Positions 20,550 through 31,315 of a stretch of 64,000 bases of DNA are shown one piece after another. Position numbers and translations under genes: made by a program. The stretch is taken from positions 4,774,001 to 4,838,000 of the forward strand of contig OY730169.1 of NCBI GenBank assembly GCA_963422465.1, written 5' to 3'. Below the pieces are notes generated by a model that ran no database searches, was not told the DNA's origin, and saw only the letters and a list, made by a program, of their open reading frames with translations. This DNA comes from Lichina pygmaea. Taxonomy: Eukaryota > Ascomycota > Lichinomycetes > Lichinales > Lichinaceae. Positions within the stretch are counted from its first letter, which is position 1. Every line of letters starts with the position of its first letter.

Positions 20550-21430
20550 TTTAGCGTCGCAGCAGATTCTCTTTTCGAGGAAAAAGGCCGATCGCCCTTA
20601 ATTTCGTGGCTAGCTTGGTTTTTTCCTAGACTGGTAGGCATGCTCGAAGCAGAGTGTGTTCGTCGACACGCTTCTGCGGGTGCAGGGCGTTTGCATTGAC
20701 CAGGCGACGTGATCATGTGTATCCATCACACCTTGATATCAGCATCAGAGTCGTTGAGCAACAAGTCGAATCAGCGCTCGGAATAGGTGGCTAATGGGCT
20801 CGACGGGCGGGTCGAACAGGGTGCAGCCGAGGCTCCTGGAACATGGCGATCGAATGGGTCTGGTACACTAATTAGTAGGCAGGAAGACGCTGTCTTGTAG
20901 ACGGATCACTCTACTAGAGCTGCCTGACGGCTTGGCCATAGTGCTCCTCGGGCTTTACTACGAGGTGGGTGACGGATATAACGCTACAAGCAGAAGTCAG
21001 TTGCAGAGCCGCATTGTCATAATTCTCTTCTCTCACGTGACCTCGGCTCTAGCAGCGAGCGAGGACTGGTCTCTCCCTAGGTCAGCAGTTGCTGAGTTAG
21101 TCCTCAAGGGGGCCCACAAGCGCTCGCCACCTGATATCGACCATCACGTGATCAGGTACGTTATCATATGTACAGTAGGCATTGCGGCTCTGCTGCCCAA
21201 GTATCACAGTCACCTCACATAAACAGAACATCTCAACAAACCTGGTCACCTCGGTCAGACTGCCATTTGACCGCGGTTGCAGAAACTTCCAAAGCCTCAG
21301 GGTCCCCTTCGTGGTTGGTCTGTATCTGAGCCTCGCCGAGAGGGATCGAATTTCCTTTCAGACGTCATTACGGTACCGTACGTAGGTCCGCCTTAGTGGC
21401 GGAGGGGCCTTCCGCATCATCGTCATCATC
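20550..21430. other. intergenic, ROT1 3' / MTR10 promoter
   Basis: 881 bp with no gene. It carries the partial MITE end at 20961 and short GTAC-type motifs near 21370. Confidence 0.5.
20961..21035. mobile_element. partial copy of the 193-bp MITE
   Basis: The same terminal sequence CGAGGTGGGTGACGGATATA recurs here, preceded by TA, and similarity to the complementary strand of the 19202 copy continues through GCAGAGCCGCATTGTCA. After about 75 bp the similarity fades, and I find no matching right end before the MTR10 start. It is therefore a remnant or the end of a larger, divergent relative. Confidence 0.6.
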
Positions 21431-24400
21431 ATGGCGACAAATGGAGACTCCACCCGTGCTGGCTTCGCCCCTGTTCTGGCCGCTCTTGCAACCATGCAGA
21501 AGAGCGTGGATGCTCCTCAAAAGCACGAAGCGCACCGCTTCCTCGAGGGGTTTCAGAAATCTGTGAGCGGAACACCCACGGCCAGGGATGGAGGACGATC
21601 CGTCTTGGAGGGAAGCCGTCATTGACCCCAGGATGTCTTTGTGCAGTCCGACGCCTGGACGGCAACCTTTGAGCTCCTACAGACCCCCGATGCGGCACCG
21701 GAGGCCAAGCTGTTCGCAGCAACGACCCTGAAAGGAAAGGTTGGTATCTGATGTCCGAGCCAAGAGCGCCGAGATCCCTGCTCATTCTGGCAGATCGTCT
21801 ATGATTTCGAACAGGTGCCACGCGAGTCGCTGCCTGCTCTGCGTGACTCGTTGCTGTCTCTTCTTTCTCTCTACGGCTCCGGACCACGGCCCATCCGGAC
21901 ACAGCTCTGTGTCGCCCTGGCGAGCTTGGCGCTACAGATGCCCGAGTGGAAGAATGTGCTGCAGCTGGTTGGCGCGGCGCTTGGCAGCGACCCGAAAAAC
22001 GGAACGGCCATCCTCGAGTTCCTTAAGGTCCTGCCGGAGGAAGTGACAGAGGGACGGAAAGTCACGCTGACAGTACGTACGGCGACGCTGGGACTGGCAT
22101 CCACGGACAAGATTCACATGGCGACGGCGGGAAGAGAGCACGATCTAATGGAATCCAACTAGGAAGAAGAGCTCGCCGACAGGACGGCTGAACTCCTGGA
22201 GCAGAACTCGTCCCAGGTTCTTCATCTCTGGGCGCAATATGCTCAGTCATCACGTACGTGGAACTCCAGGGTCTGGCCGCGGGAGGCGCTGCTGACCCGG
22301 AGTGACTCAGCCGACGCGATCAAGAACCCCATGCTGTTTGAATGTATAAGCTCGTGGCTACGGGAGATCTCTGTGGCGGATATTGCTCGCTCGCCCCTTC
22401 TGGACGCGGTCATGGATGCGCTTTCCGACGAAGCGTCCTTTGACACGGCCGTCGATTGTTTGTGTACCATCTTTCGGGAGACCAAAGACGTCGACGAGTC
22501 TCTGCCCGTGATTCAAATCCTTTACCCCCGAATCATCTCGTTGCGGCCTAGGATATCACAAGCCGCGGAATCGGAAGACCAAGAGACCTACCTGGCCCTG
22601 ACACGAGTCTTCGCCGAGGCCGGAGAAGCTTGGATCGTCCTGATCGCGCGCATGCCGACGCAGTTCGACGCCTTGGTCGACGGTATCCTGGAGTGCGCCG
22701 AGAAGGATCGGAACCGGGATGCCGTTCCGCTCACGTACAACTTCTGGTACGAGATGAAACAGTACCTCGTGCTCGAAAAGTACATCGAAGCCCGCGCAAG
22801 ATATGCCCACAGCTTCTCGCGACTCGTTGACGTCCTGATCGACCACCTCGAGTTCCCGGTGCCGGAGAACGGGAACGAAGACGATCTCTTCGACGGCGAT
22901 CGCGAGCAAGAGGACCGCTTCAGAGAGAACCGGCACCTGACGGGCGATGTACTCAAAGATTGCTGCGGCATGCTCGGAGCGACGGAGTGCCTCGGCAAGT
23001 CGTACAGGCGCGTTCAGGAGTGGATATCGAAGCACGGCGGCCAAGTCACCGGCTCGAAAGTTCCGCATTGGCAGAGTCTCGAGGCGCCTCTCTTCAGCAT
23101 GCGAGCCATGGGCCGGGTCGTGGACCCGGAAGAGAATACCATCCTCCCGCAGCTGATGCCACTTTTGATTCAGGTCCCGAACCATCTCAGGATACGCTTC
23201 ACGGCCATCATGACTCTGGGCCGGTACAGCGAATGGACCTCCAGGCACCCCGACTTCCTGGAGCCGCAGCTCAACTTCATCATCTCGTCGTTCGGGAGCG
23301 GCGCGAGCGACATCATGACCGCGGCCGCCTTGGCGCTGAAGTTCTTCTGCCACGACTGCCGAGACCTGCTCCGCGATCACGTCGTCCAGCTGCAAAAATT
23401 TTACGACTCCATCCTCGAATCGTTGCCGCCTGGCAGCCAAGAGGAGATCAGCGACGGAGTGGCGAACGTCGTGGGCGTCCAGCCTGCCGACAAGATCTAC
23501 GATATGCTCAAGCTCTACTGCGACCCGCTCGTCAAGAGGCTCATGTCGATGGCGAACGAGGCGAAAGACAAGGATGGGAAGTTGGCCGTAGCAGGTCCGT
23601 TGTACATCCACCTCCGACAACGCTGTTGCGTACATTGACTGATTGTGATTCTGCGTCCAGATCGCCTCCAGCTGTTGACGACTTTCATAAAGAACGTCGC
23701 GCCGTTCGTTGCGCCTGGGAAGCCTCATCCTGCCGTCAAGTACTGGCAAGAGGTGTTTCCGGTTCTGCCGACGATTGCGCAGAACTTCCTCGACTTCCCG
23801 CCCATCTGCGAACGCGTCTGCGGCTGCTGGCGGACAATGGTGCTCAACTTCGGCGAGGGTACGCGACCGCTCCTCCCGGCCATGGCCGAGACATTGGCCT
23901 CCTGCTTTGCCGCCTCGCGACAGGGCTGCTTTCTCTGGGCGACGGACGCCATCGTGCGGGAATTCTCCGAGGGTGCCGAACACGTCGACGAAGCGACGTC
24001 CGGCGCGATCTACCGTTTCTTCGAACAGCAGGCCGTCACGATGCTGCGAGCGCTTAACGATGTTCCCCCTGCCGATCTGCCTGACGGTAAGCAGCGTGCT
24101 CACTTTCCGTCGGTCGGGCTCGAGATTGCTAATCGTCGTGTTCGTTCGAAAAGTAATTGAAGATTTCTTTCGGCTTCTCATCGACGCCCTATTCTTTTAC
24201 CCCGAGAGATTCATCTCGTCCGAGCTCTTCGCGCCCATCTTCTCGGCCGCCATCACGGCCCTGACGCTCGAGCAAAGGGATCCGGTGACGGCGACGCTGC
24301 ATTTCCTGCGAGACTTGCTCGGCTATGGCACCGATAACCCGCCGAGTTGGCATCCGAACGCAGACTCGCCCGCCATCCGAGCAGCAGTTCAGAAGCTGGT

Positions 24401-24911
24401 GCTCGGGCAGGGAGAGGTCCTCGTCCAACGAGTACTCGCGGGCATGATGTTCACTTTCCCGAGCGACTGCTTCCCGGATGCCAGTGGCGTTCTGCTGGAC
24501 ATGTTTAACCTTGCGCCCAACGAGGTTAACGGCTTCGTCGGCAAGACCATACATATGCTGCCGGGGGGCACAATCAGCCAAACGGAGGCGCAGAGACTCT
24601 TGACTCAGATCAACCAGTGCGTGTTGCCATGCCCGCCAGATCCTGACAGGACTGTCATATCTCCTTTGGTAGTGTCCTTTCAAGGCTAATTTGCCCTCTC
24701 TAGACGCGTCGCCGAAGGCGAGATTCGAAAAGTTCGGTATCTCTTGCAGGGTGAGTCCGCTGAGATTTGACGCTCCTGTCCTCTCATGCGTCTCGCTAAC
24801 ACGGTCATCACTTGCTCTGAAGATTTCACAAACGCGTACCGGCGTCGCAACGTCGCTCCGCGCGACGGTCTCGGCCGTCTGGAAGCTACCCGTTTCCGTT
24901 TCAGCGGGTAG
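21431..24911 (+). CDS. mtr10: Mtr10 / transportin-3-type karyopherin
   Basis: Nine exons (21431-21562, 21632-21739, 21794-22072, 22163-22253, 22311-23594, 23661-24086, 24154-24616, 24704-24750, 24823-24911) sum to 972 residues, the usual size for this importin-beta family member. The N terminus has FAPVLAALATMQKSVDAPQK and EAHRFLEGFQKSD, typical of Mtr10/TNPO3, with AAPEAKLFAATTLKGK as the second HEAT repeat. The body is all-helical HEAT repeats (for example AWIVLIARMPTQFDALVDGI, LTYNFWYEMKQYLVLEKYIE). The C terminus DFTNAYRRRNVAPRDGLGRL EATRFRFSG is diagnostic. Mtr10 imports SR-like mRNA-binding proteins and takes part in tRNA traffic. Every join keeps frame. One donor is followed by an acceptor GAAAAG, weaker than the others. 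Confidence 0.95.
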
Positions 24912-25779
24912 TCGTCGAGGGTATCCTCCTCGCCCGTCTCTGTGTATCTCCTGTGCTGTATGCTCGGTCTGCGAGTCTCTCTTCCATCCCACGTGAACCC
25001 GACTTGGCGCTTGTTCAATGCCTCGTGCCTCGTCTTCGATCTGACGCACCCCGTGCCGAAATCCTAGCTCGCCATGCAACTCCTTTCCACATCTCCTTTC
25101 TAGGAGAAGCCAATGTGGAACCTTTCCCCAATTCCTCATTTTACTGTCCTCAGACCGTCCGGCCTCCTTCATGTCTAGCTTTCCCATGTAATATTTTTTC
25201 CCCTTCCCTTCCTGCGCGGCGGATCTACTCCACTGCTGTAACCCCCTGTTGACCTTTCCGGATCTCAGACTTCTTTGCGACTTGATTGCGGCTACGAGGG
25301 CGCTGGTCGAGGACACAGCAAGCTGGCACGGCGAGCACCACGAGTATGGCCCGGGCAAGTCGCCGAGCGCGTTGGAGTTAGGGTACCTGTCGTTACGCGC
25401 AGAGGGCTGGGGCTGCGACTACGTCACGATGACGGCGAGGGTAGTATCTGACGGTAGCATAATCACCGGTGGGACGGACATGGTGGTTAGCATGGCATGA
25501 ATGCACTTAGGATCGTGGTCGTAAGGCCCTTGCTCACATCTGGTCGCAGGTCAAGAAGGGACGATGAGCGATGAACCCAGACGATAGACTCTTTCTCGAC
25601 GCCATGAACTGTACGTCTGTGACGACGAGCAAGTGAGAAGGAACGTCCTACATGAAGTACCATAGTACCTGCTATGGCAACAATAACAATAGCCGGAACA
25701 TGTCAAGCAACAGACTGGTACGTACAGATCTCTACTGTACGGCACGGAAGTGATTAAAGCCCAAATATCTCATATCCGT
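24912..25779. other. intergenic, MTR10 3' side
   Basis: About 870 bp between the MTR10 stop and the LINE target duplication. An 83-codon frame at 25249-25500 has no recognisable domain and I do not call it. Nothing else is seen. Confidence 0.45.
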
Positions 25780-25793
25780 GATTGCCCTATAGT
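25780..25793. repeat. LINE copy 1 target-site duplication, left
   Basis: GATTGCCCTATAGT, identical to 27872-27885. Confidence 0.92.
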
Positions 25794-27871
25794 TGGTTAT
25801 TGGTTATTGGTATTCCTACTCCATTCTAGTGCTAGTTATCTAGACTATGCTGGGTCAGCTATGAAAATTAAGCAAGGAAAACCCTAGGCCTGCTAGGGTG
25901 AAAAACCTCCTTCTGCAGTGCCTGGCCAGCACTATCCTGTCGAGATGCTGCAGAACGTGGGGGGTGGCTGGCTAGCAGCCAGCTTCCAGCTGCTCCTGAG
26001 CCCAGGAGAACTGGGGGAGGATGCCTTGTCGGAGGATCCACGCTGTGAGGGCGGCGGCGGGCCGTGGTCGGGATGTCAAAGCCTGGTAGTCAGTGGTGGC
26101 AGCTGCTAGATACAGACTTCGCCGTGCTCGGAGAAAGCGTGGACAGTCTAGAACCACGTGTTTGGCTGTCTCCCACGGCGCTCCGCAGCTGCACGCCGGT
26201 GTGGGGAAGCCAGGCACCTGTCGCTTGCAGAGGAATGCCGCCAGTCCAATCTTGCCTGTGCGGACCTGCGTCAGAATACTGCTCTGCGCCTTCGACAGGC
26301 TGGCGTGTAGCCGGAGGGCCGACCGGTACGGCATCTTGCTGGGCTTCCAGTTGTCTCCGCCTCCGGGGTCCGGGTCCAGTGTCTGTGTTGTTGGCGGGGG
26401 GCCTCCATGCAGTTGGTGCCAGCGCTCCCAGCACCATTGCTCTGCCAGCTGGTATGCCTGCCAAACTGACCGCGGGAGGGGGGTGTTCGGCGTGGTGACA
26501 GCGGGGGGCGGGGGTGGTCCATCAGACCACGGGGGGATGCCGAGCCTCGCCGTCAAGTCCTCCATGGTTCTCCGTGGCCACAGGGTTGTTTTGGCCCACT
26601 GTTGGCGGTGCTGGCCCTGGGTGACGCCAGGGCGGCGCCGGCGGCCTCGCCTCGGGGCAAGCTGACGCTGGATTCTGGCACAGGCCTCCTGGATCTCAGC
26701 TTGTACCCCGGAGGCCTCCATCCGGGCGCACGCCTGTAGCTGTAAACGTGCGATGTGTGCGCGGAGAGGTGGGACTGCCGCTTCAGCTTCCAGCTGTTGC
26801 CGGCTGGTCGCCTTGTAGCCGCCGGTGACTGTCCGGAGGCAGCCCTGCTGTCGACGTTCCAGTACGTCGCCAATCCAGCGACGGTTTACCGGCCGAAGGA
26901 GGCCTTCCGTAGGTGCCCAGATTGTCACTCCGTAGGTGATGGCCGGGCGCACTACTGCACTGTAAATTAGCCGTGCCTTAGCGAAGGTGGCTCCCCAGGT
27001 GGACCCCGCAGTCGCGGTGAGAGCGCGGCTCTGTTGCGCTGCCTTCTCTGCAGTGCGCTTGACATAGGGGCCCCAGCGGAGCTTTGAGTCCAGGAGGACC
27101 CCGAGGATCCGGACGGATTGCTGCGGCTCCTTGTCAATACCCTCCAGGTTGACTCCCGCCGCCATGTTGAACCGCTTCGGGGATCGGGTCAGGTGCATGA
27201 GTTCGTATTTGTGTGGAGCGAAAGCGGCCCCATGGCGGCGTGCCCACGTCATGCAGCCGCGGTGTACCCGCTCCAGTGCCCTGCAATTGCTTTCTGTGTC
27301 CTTGCCGACCACCAGGATATTGACGTCGTCCACGAACCCGATGCCCGACACCTTCCCGGTGCTGCGCGCGCAGAAGTTCACTAGATCCCTGTTAAAGAAC
27401 AGGAAGAGAATGGGGGAGACGGGGGACCCCTGCGGGATGCCCGTGGATACCCGTTGGGTAGCGCTTTGCCACCGGCCTAGCACCAGCGATGTCTGTCGAT
27501 CTGCGAGGAAGCTTGTTGTCCACTGGAGGAGAGCTGACGGAACGCCGTCACGGCGAAGGTTGTGCAGCAGCCGGTTGTGCGACACGTTGGGGAACGCTGC
27601 GGCCATGTCGAGGCTGAGGAGGGTGGCCACCTTATCGCGGCCCTGCCCCCAGGCGGTGTGGACCTGCTCTGTCAGTATCTCCAGTGCCGTAGTGGTGTCG
27701 CGCTGTCGACGGCACCCGTGCTGGGCGGCGGGGAGGAGTTTGTGCTTCTCGGCGATGTAGCGAAGCCGTTGCGCAACGATCGTCTCCAGGGCTTTGCCGA
27801 GAGTGTTGAGGAGAGCAATGGGGCGCCACGCCTTTGGTTCCCGGTAGTCAGGCTTCGCCGGCTTGCGAAGG
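25794..27871 (-). mobile_element. LINE retrotransposon, 5'-truncated (copy 1)
   Basis: The element is inserted on the minus strand between two perfect 14-bp copies of GATTGCCCTATAGT (25780-25793 and 27872-27885). Its 3' end is the short repeat tail AATACCAATAACCAATAACC, seen at 25794-25817 on the complement. It lacks the 5' part, beginning inside the reverse transcriptase at KPDYREPKAWRPIALLN. The same 3' end and tail recur in the second copy at 49425-50252. Clade is probably Tad/I-like as in many fungi, judged from the reverse transcriptase and C-terminal knuckle. The intact duplication and open frame indicate a fairly recent insertion. Confidence 0.93.
25972..27871 (-). CDS. LINE reverse transcriptase, C-terminal ~630 residues
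   Basis: The frame is open from the truncation point to a stop at 25972. In order it holds the RT segment with WRPIALLNTLGKALETIVAQ, VATLLSLDMAAAFPNVSHNR, the primer-grip region GIPQGSPVSPILFLFFNRDL and the catalytic FVDDVNIL (normally YADD/FADD). A connecting helical region follows, then a C-terminal zinc-knuckle-like block: RTGKIGLAAFLCKR, then CSCGAPWETAKHVVLDCPRF. I do not find an RNase H motif between the RT and the knuckle, only a Pro-rich linker (PPWSDGPPPPPAVTTP). There is no start codon of its own because the 5' end is missing, so it cannot be autonomous. Confidence 0.9.
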
Positions 27872-27885
27872 GATTGCCCTATAGT
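27872..27885. repeat. LINE copy 1 target-site duplication, right
   Basis: GATTGCCCTATAGT, identical to 25780-25793 and adjoining the 5' truncation point of the LINE. Confidence 0.92.
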
Positions 27886-29142
27886 ATATAACCATAAAGT
27901 TATAAATCATACTCTTCAAGTGGAGTGTCAACCGTGCCTCTCTGTGTCCCTTTTCCTCTTTCCCCCTTTCCCCCTTTCCTCTTCCCCCCTTCCAACTCCC
28001 TCCTCGGGTTTTCCACAACCCAAGAGGCACTGTTATCTTTCTTTACTTTAGCTATGAAAGCTCTTGCATCACTTTACTTCAGTCCACGTATGGGTGTATG
28101 GCTGAAGCATGAATGCGAAGATGAAGTATGAATGTACGGCTGAAGCCTGAGCAGAGCGAGAACGAGAGCAAGACCAAGGGCGAGGGCGAGGCCAGGGTGA
28201 GAGCAAGGTTATGGTAATCAGTTGACCAGACGCCCGACTGTAATAACACCCGACGATGAAAACAGAAAACGCCCCATGATAAAGACACCCGATGATGACT
28301 TGTTCAGCCAAGACCAGGGCACGTGGACTCCGTCGCATTCTTCTGTCGGGCTTCTGAATGAGAAAGGTCTTTGTGCTTGGGATATCGGCGTGAATGGCAA
28401 GACAAGACTCCGTCTGGGGAAATATCGTACTTATACGTACAGCATTATCGATTCTGGAGGCACAGCAGAAGAAGACGATGATGTTTGTTGTTGTTGTTGA
28501 AGAGAACTGGCTAGGGTTTCAGCGACTGCCCTAAATACATGGGGGGAGAGCAAACATGATGGTGCTTAGGGCTCCGGGCTCCACACCCACAACGTCCAAC
28601 GTCCAACACAGCACGTAGCAAGTGAGTCCCCACAAAAAGACAATGAGGCTCAACACTTTCGTTCAGCAATTGACATCTTGACACTCACGAGTTGGGATTC
28701 CCCCCAACTTGAAGTGCTTGCATGGACTTACCGTAAAGGATCACAAGTATGATCTCATGTATAGTGGCTGGGGGGGGGGGGGGGGGGGGGTAGAGGCTCA
28801 GTACAGGGGTATGGGAGCATTGGCTAGCCTACTGTACAGCTGGGATCGGGGGTTGTGGATGGATGGAAGAGACCTTTGCGGTGATTGGTATGGGAGGATG
28901 GATTTGGAGGGAGTAAGTGCAACATGATGAGGGACATAACAAGTGGATAGGTCTCTAGAGGAGGAAGAGGAGGAAGAAGAAGAGGGGGATTACGGCAGGA
29001 AAGCGAGGACCAGGAATTTATGCAGAAGGTTGATGACGACATGGTTTGATAACGCCGACGCTGAAGACAGGACTACCTCCCCCGAAAGAAGAGTGACGCC
29101 GGCCGGATGCTTAAGCTGGGATGATGATGGAGAGATCAGTCT
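27886..29142. other. intergenic, convergent side of ALG7
   Basis: About 1.26 kb. It has a pyrimidine-rich stretch (27950-28010), a poly(G) run of about 20 nt at 28771-28790, and a GAGGA-rich tract near 28960-28990. No convincing gene is present. Confidence 0.5.
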
Positions 29143-30804
29143 CTAGACGCGGATGTTGTCTTCCCGAAACACGAGCAACGCGAGCCGATGTCTGACCAGG
29201 AGGCCAAGGAGCCCGATGCAGGTCTGGAGGGCCAAGATGCCGAGCGCGAGTCTATCTTCGCGCATGGGCCCCGACCAGATGAGCCAGAGATTGAGGAGCG
29301 TGAGATTGGTGCACTCGACGATCTGACCGTCGTCGTTGGTGGCGACACGCAGCAACCTCAGGCGGTGGAGGGTCTTCAACAGGAACGTCAGCGGGCGCGA
29401 CGGAGGAGAGCGGAACGTGGTCGTAGAGGGCTCCAGCAAGCCGGTCCGAGGGTTGAACCGAGGCAGCCGGTGCCGCGGACAGGGGACCACATGGAACAGC
29501 TGCGGGGCCGAATAGACGAAGTTGAAGAGCTGCGGCACGAACAGCAGGAGGAGCGTCTTGCTGAAGTGCCCCATGATGCCGACGACGGCGAAGACCATGC
29601 CTGCGAAATAGCAGTAGGTGTCGCCGACGAACACCTTGGCCGGGTACCAGTTGTGCGCCCAGAGCGCCGTCGAGACGCCAATGAAAGGGAGTAGCAGGTA
29701 GAGCGAGAACATGTGAGAGTCCGTAGCTGGGTGCGGGTACGGCATGAAGGGCGCGAGGAAGAGCGCGTCGTTGAAGACCAGCAGGAAGGCGATGACGAGC
29801 GACTGCGAGACCTCGATGCCGTTGATCCCGGCCAGGATGTTGATGCTGTTGGGACAGAAGATGGCGATGGCGGCCATGTAGGCGTAGTACAGCCAGCCTT
29901 CGGACATGACAGTTAGCAGAGAGCGGGACTCGCGGTCTGCACGACCACAATACGGCGATGAATGCCGCCTGGAAGTACTTGTCCACCTACCAAGGTCGAA
30001 CAGCTGGCCCAGATACGGCTGCAGCTGGAGCGGAACCACCACCTGCGTGACGCCAAAATCGACAAAATAAACGACGAGCATAGGGATGGAAGCAAACGCC
30101 GGAATGAGCACTTTATGGCGCCATCGGATGTCGAAAAGATCGTCGCCAACGCCCAGGATGACTACCGCTTGCAGGGAAAGAATAGCAGAGAGATACGATG
30201 CGAGCTAGTTCATCCGTCAGGAGCTAGCACGGCCGGACCTGGATAAAATCGGAGATGGCATTTTCAACAGTCGACGGAGGCCTACTTTGCTATGGGGAAA
30301 GCGATGCAGCAGTCTCCCGGTGTTGACATGGTCCAGCTCAACGACGACGTCCCGGTTACCACCGCCCGAAGTGGCCGCCACAATATCTTTGTAAAAAGGA
30401 AAGGGTATGAAGATGATGATGACGAGCAGATAGACGATGGCGCATACTGCGCCCATCGTCTCGGGGCTACAGGAGGAACAGAGACGTAAAGGTCAGTCGA
30501 TACGGTTTCAAAGCAGGCCAGACTCCGAAAACCAACGACGACCGGGAGCCAGAGGAACCATCACTTACATCTCCACAGCCTTCAGCTTCGCCATGTCTCT
30601 TCCCTTAAGGCCAGCCTCCATGAAAGTGTTCCCAAGCCACCGGATGAGACAGTAACTGAAGGAAAATCCGATGCCGCTGAACGCGAGCGACGCAACGAGT
30701 GGCTCGCCATCCCCCTGGAAGGTGTTCGCCAACACCGCTATGCATGCAGACGTCAAGGAAAGGAGACTGATCTGCTCGGCGCGATTCAGGGCTGGGGACA
30801 TCAT
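29143..30804 (-). CDS. alg7: UDP-GlcNAc:dolichyl-phosphate GlcNAc-1-P transferase
   Basis: Four exons (30569-30804, 30286-30466, 29991-30204, 29143-29897) give 461 residues. Alg7/GPT makes GlcNAc-PP-dolichol, the first step of N-glycan precursor assembly at the ER and the target of tunicamycin. Diagnostic segments are PETMGAVCAIVYLLVIIIFI, SYLSAILSLQAVVILGVGDD followed by LFDIRWRHK, FCPNSINILAGINGIEVSQS (dolichol-P and Mg site region) and WYPAKVFVGDTYCYFAGMVF. About ten membrane segments are visible. I start at the ATG at 30804 (MMSPALNRAEQIS). The frame is open further upstream but only with non-ATG codons. It is divergent from SEH1. Confidence 0.95.
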
Positions 30805-31315
30805 GCTGGGCGTTCGAGTAGCCCCCGCAATGGGGGAAACGAGAACGGACAAGAAATAATCATGAGGTGGCGACGGTGACTCGCAATGGGCACTCAGTGG
30901 CAGCCGGTCGGTTGAACATTTATCCGAAGCCGGCGCCGCCTTCTACAAATGGAAAAGCGCCGGTGACCGGATAAACAGCTTCTCCGGCGCGTGGAGGAGG
31001 AGCCGCGCATCAACACAGAACGACTGAGAGTCAGAGCTGATCTGATCCTCATGACTTGCTACAGAAGCTCTTTGCTCTCATCGGAACGCATGCAGCTCTT
31101 TCGTCTCCCCAGAATACGATACTGGTACCTTTAGAGCTAGTCCAAGGCGCAGAGGCCATGCGGTCGCACAGCTCTTCCGGGTGACTGACCACGTCCCAAA
31201 GCACGTTGCGCCGAATCAGGAGCGGCGCAGGAGAGAAATCCCCCGACGACAGGCAGCTGGGCATCAAGACCACGCTCTGTCTAGCAGCCGGAACTCGCAT
31301 CTGCTCTTCTGCACT
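30805..31315. promoter_or_regulatory. divergent promoter region, ALG7 / SEH1
   Basis: 511 bp between divergent starts. No repeat or RNA gene is seen. Confidence 0.5.

Noticed and set aside
22556-24181. 541-codon minus-strand frame opposite MTR10
   Set aside because: Antisense shadow of the conserved HEAT-repeat exons, with no recognisable family.
25249-25500. 83-codon frame after MTR10
   Set aside because: No homology recognised, position in the 3' flank of MTR10, no splice partner.
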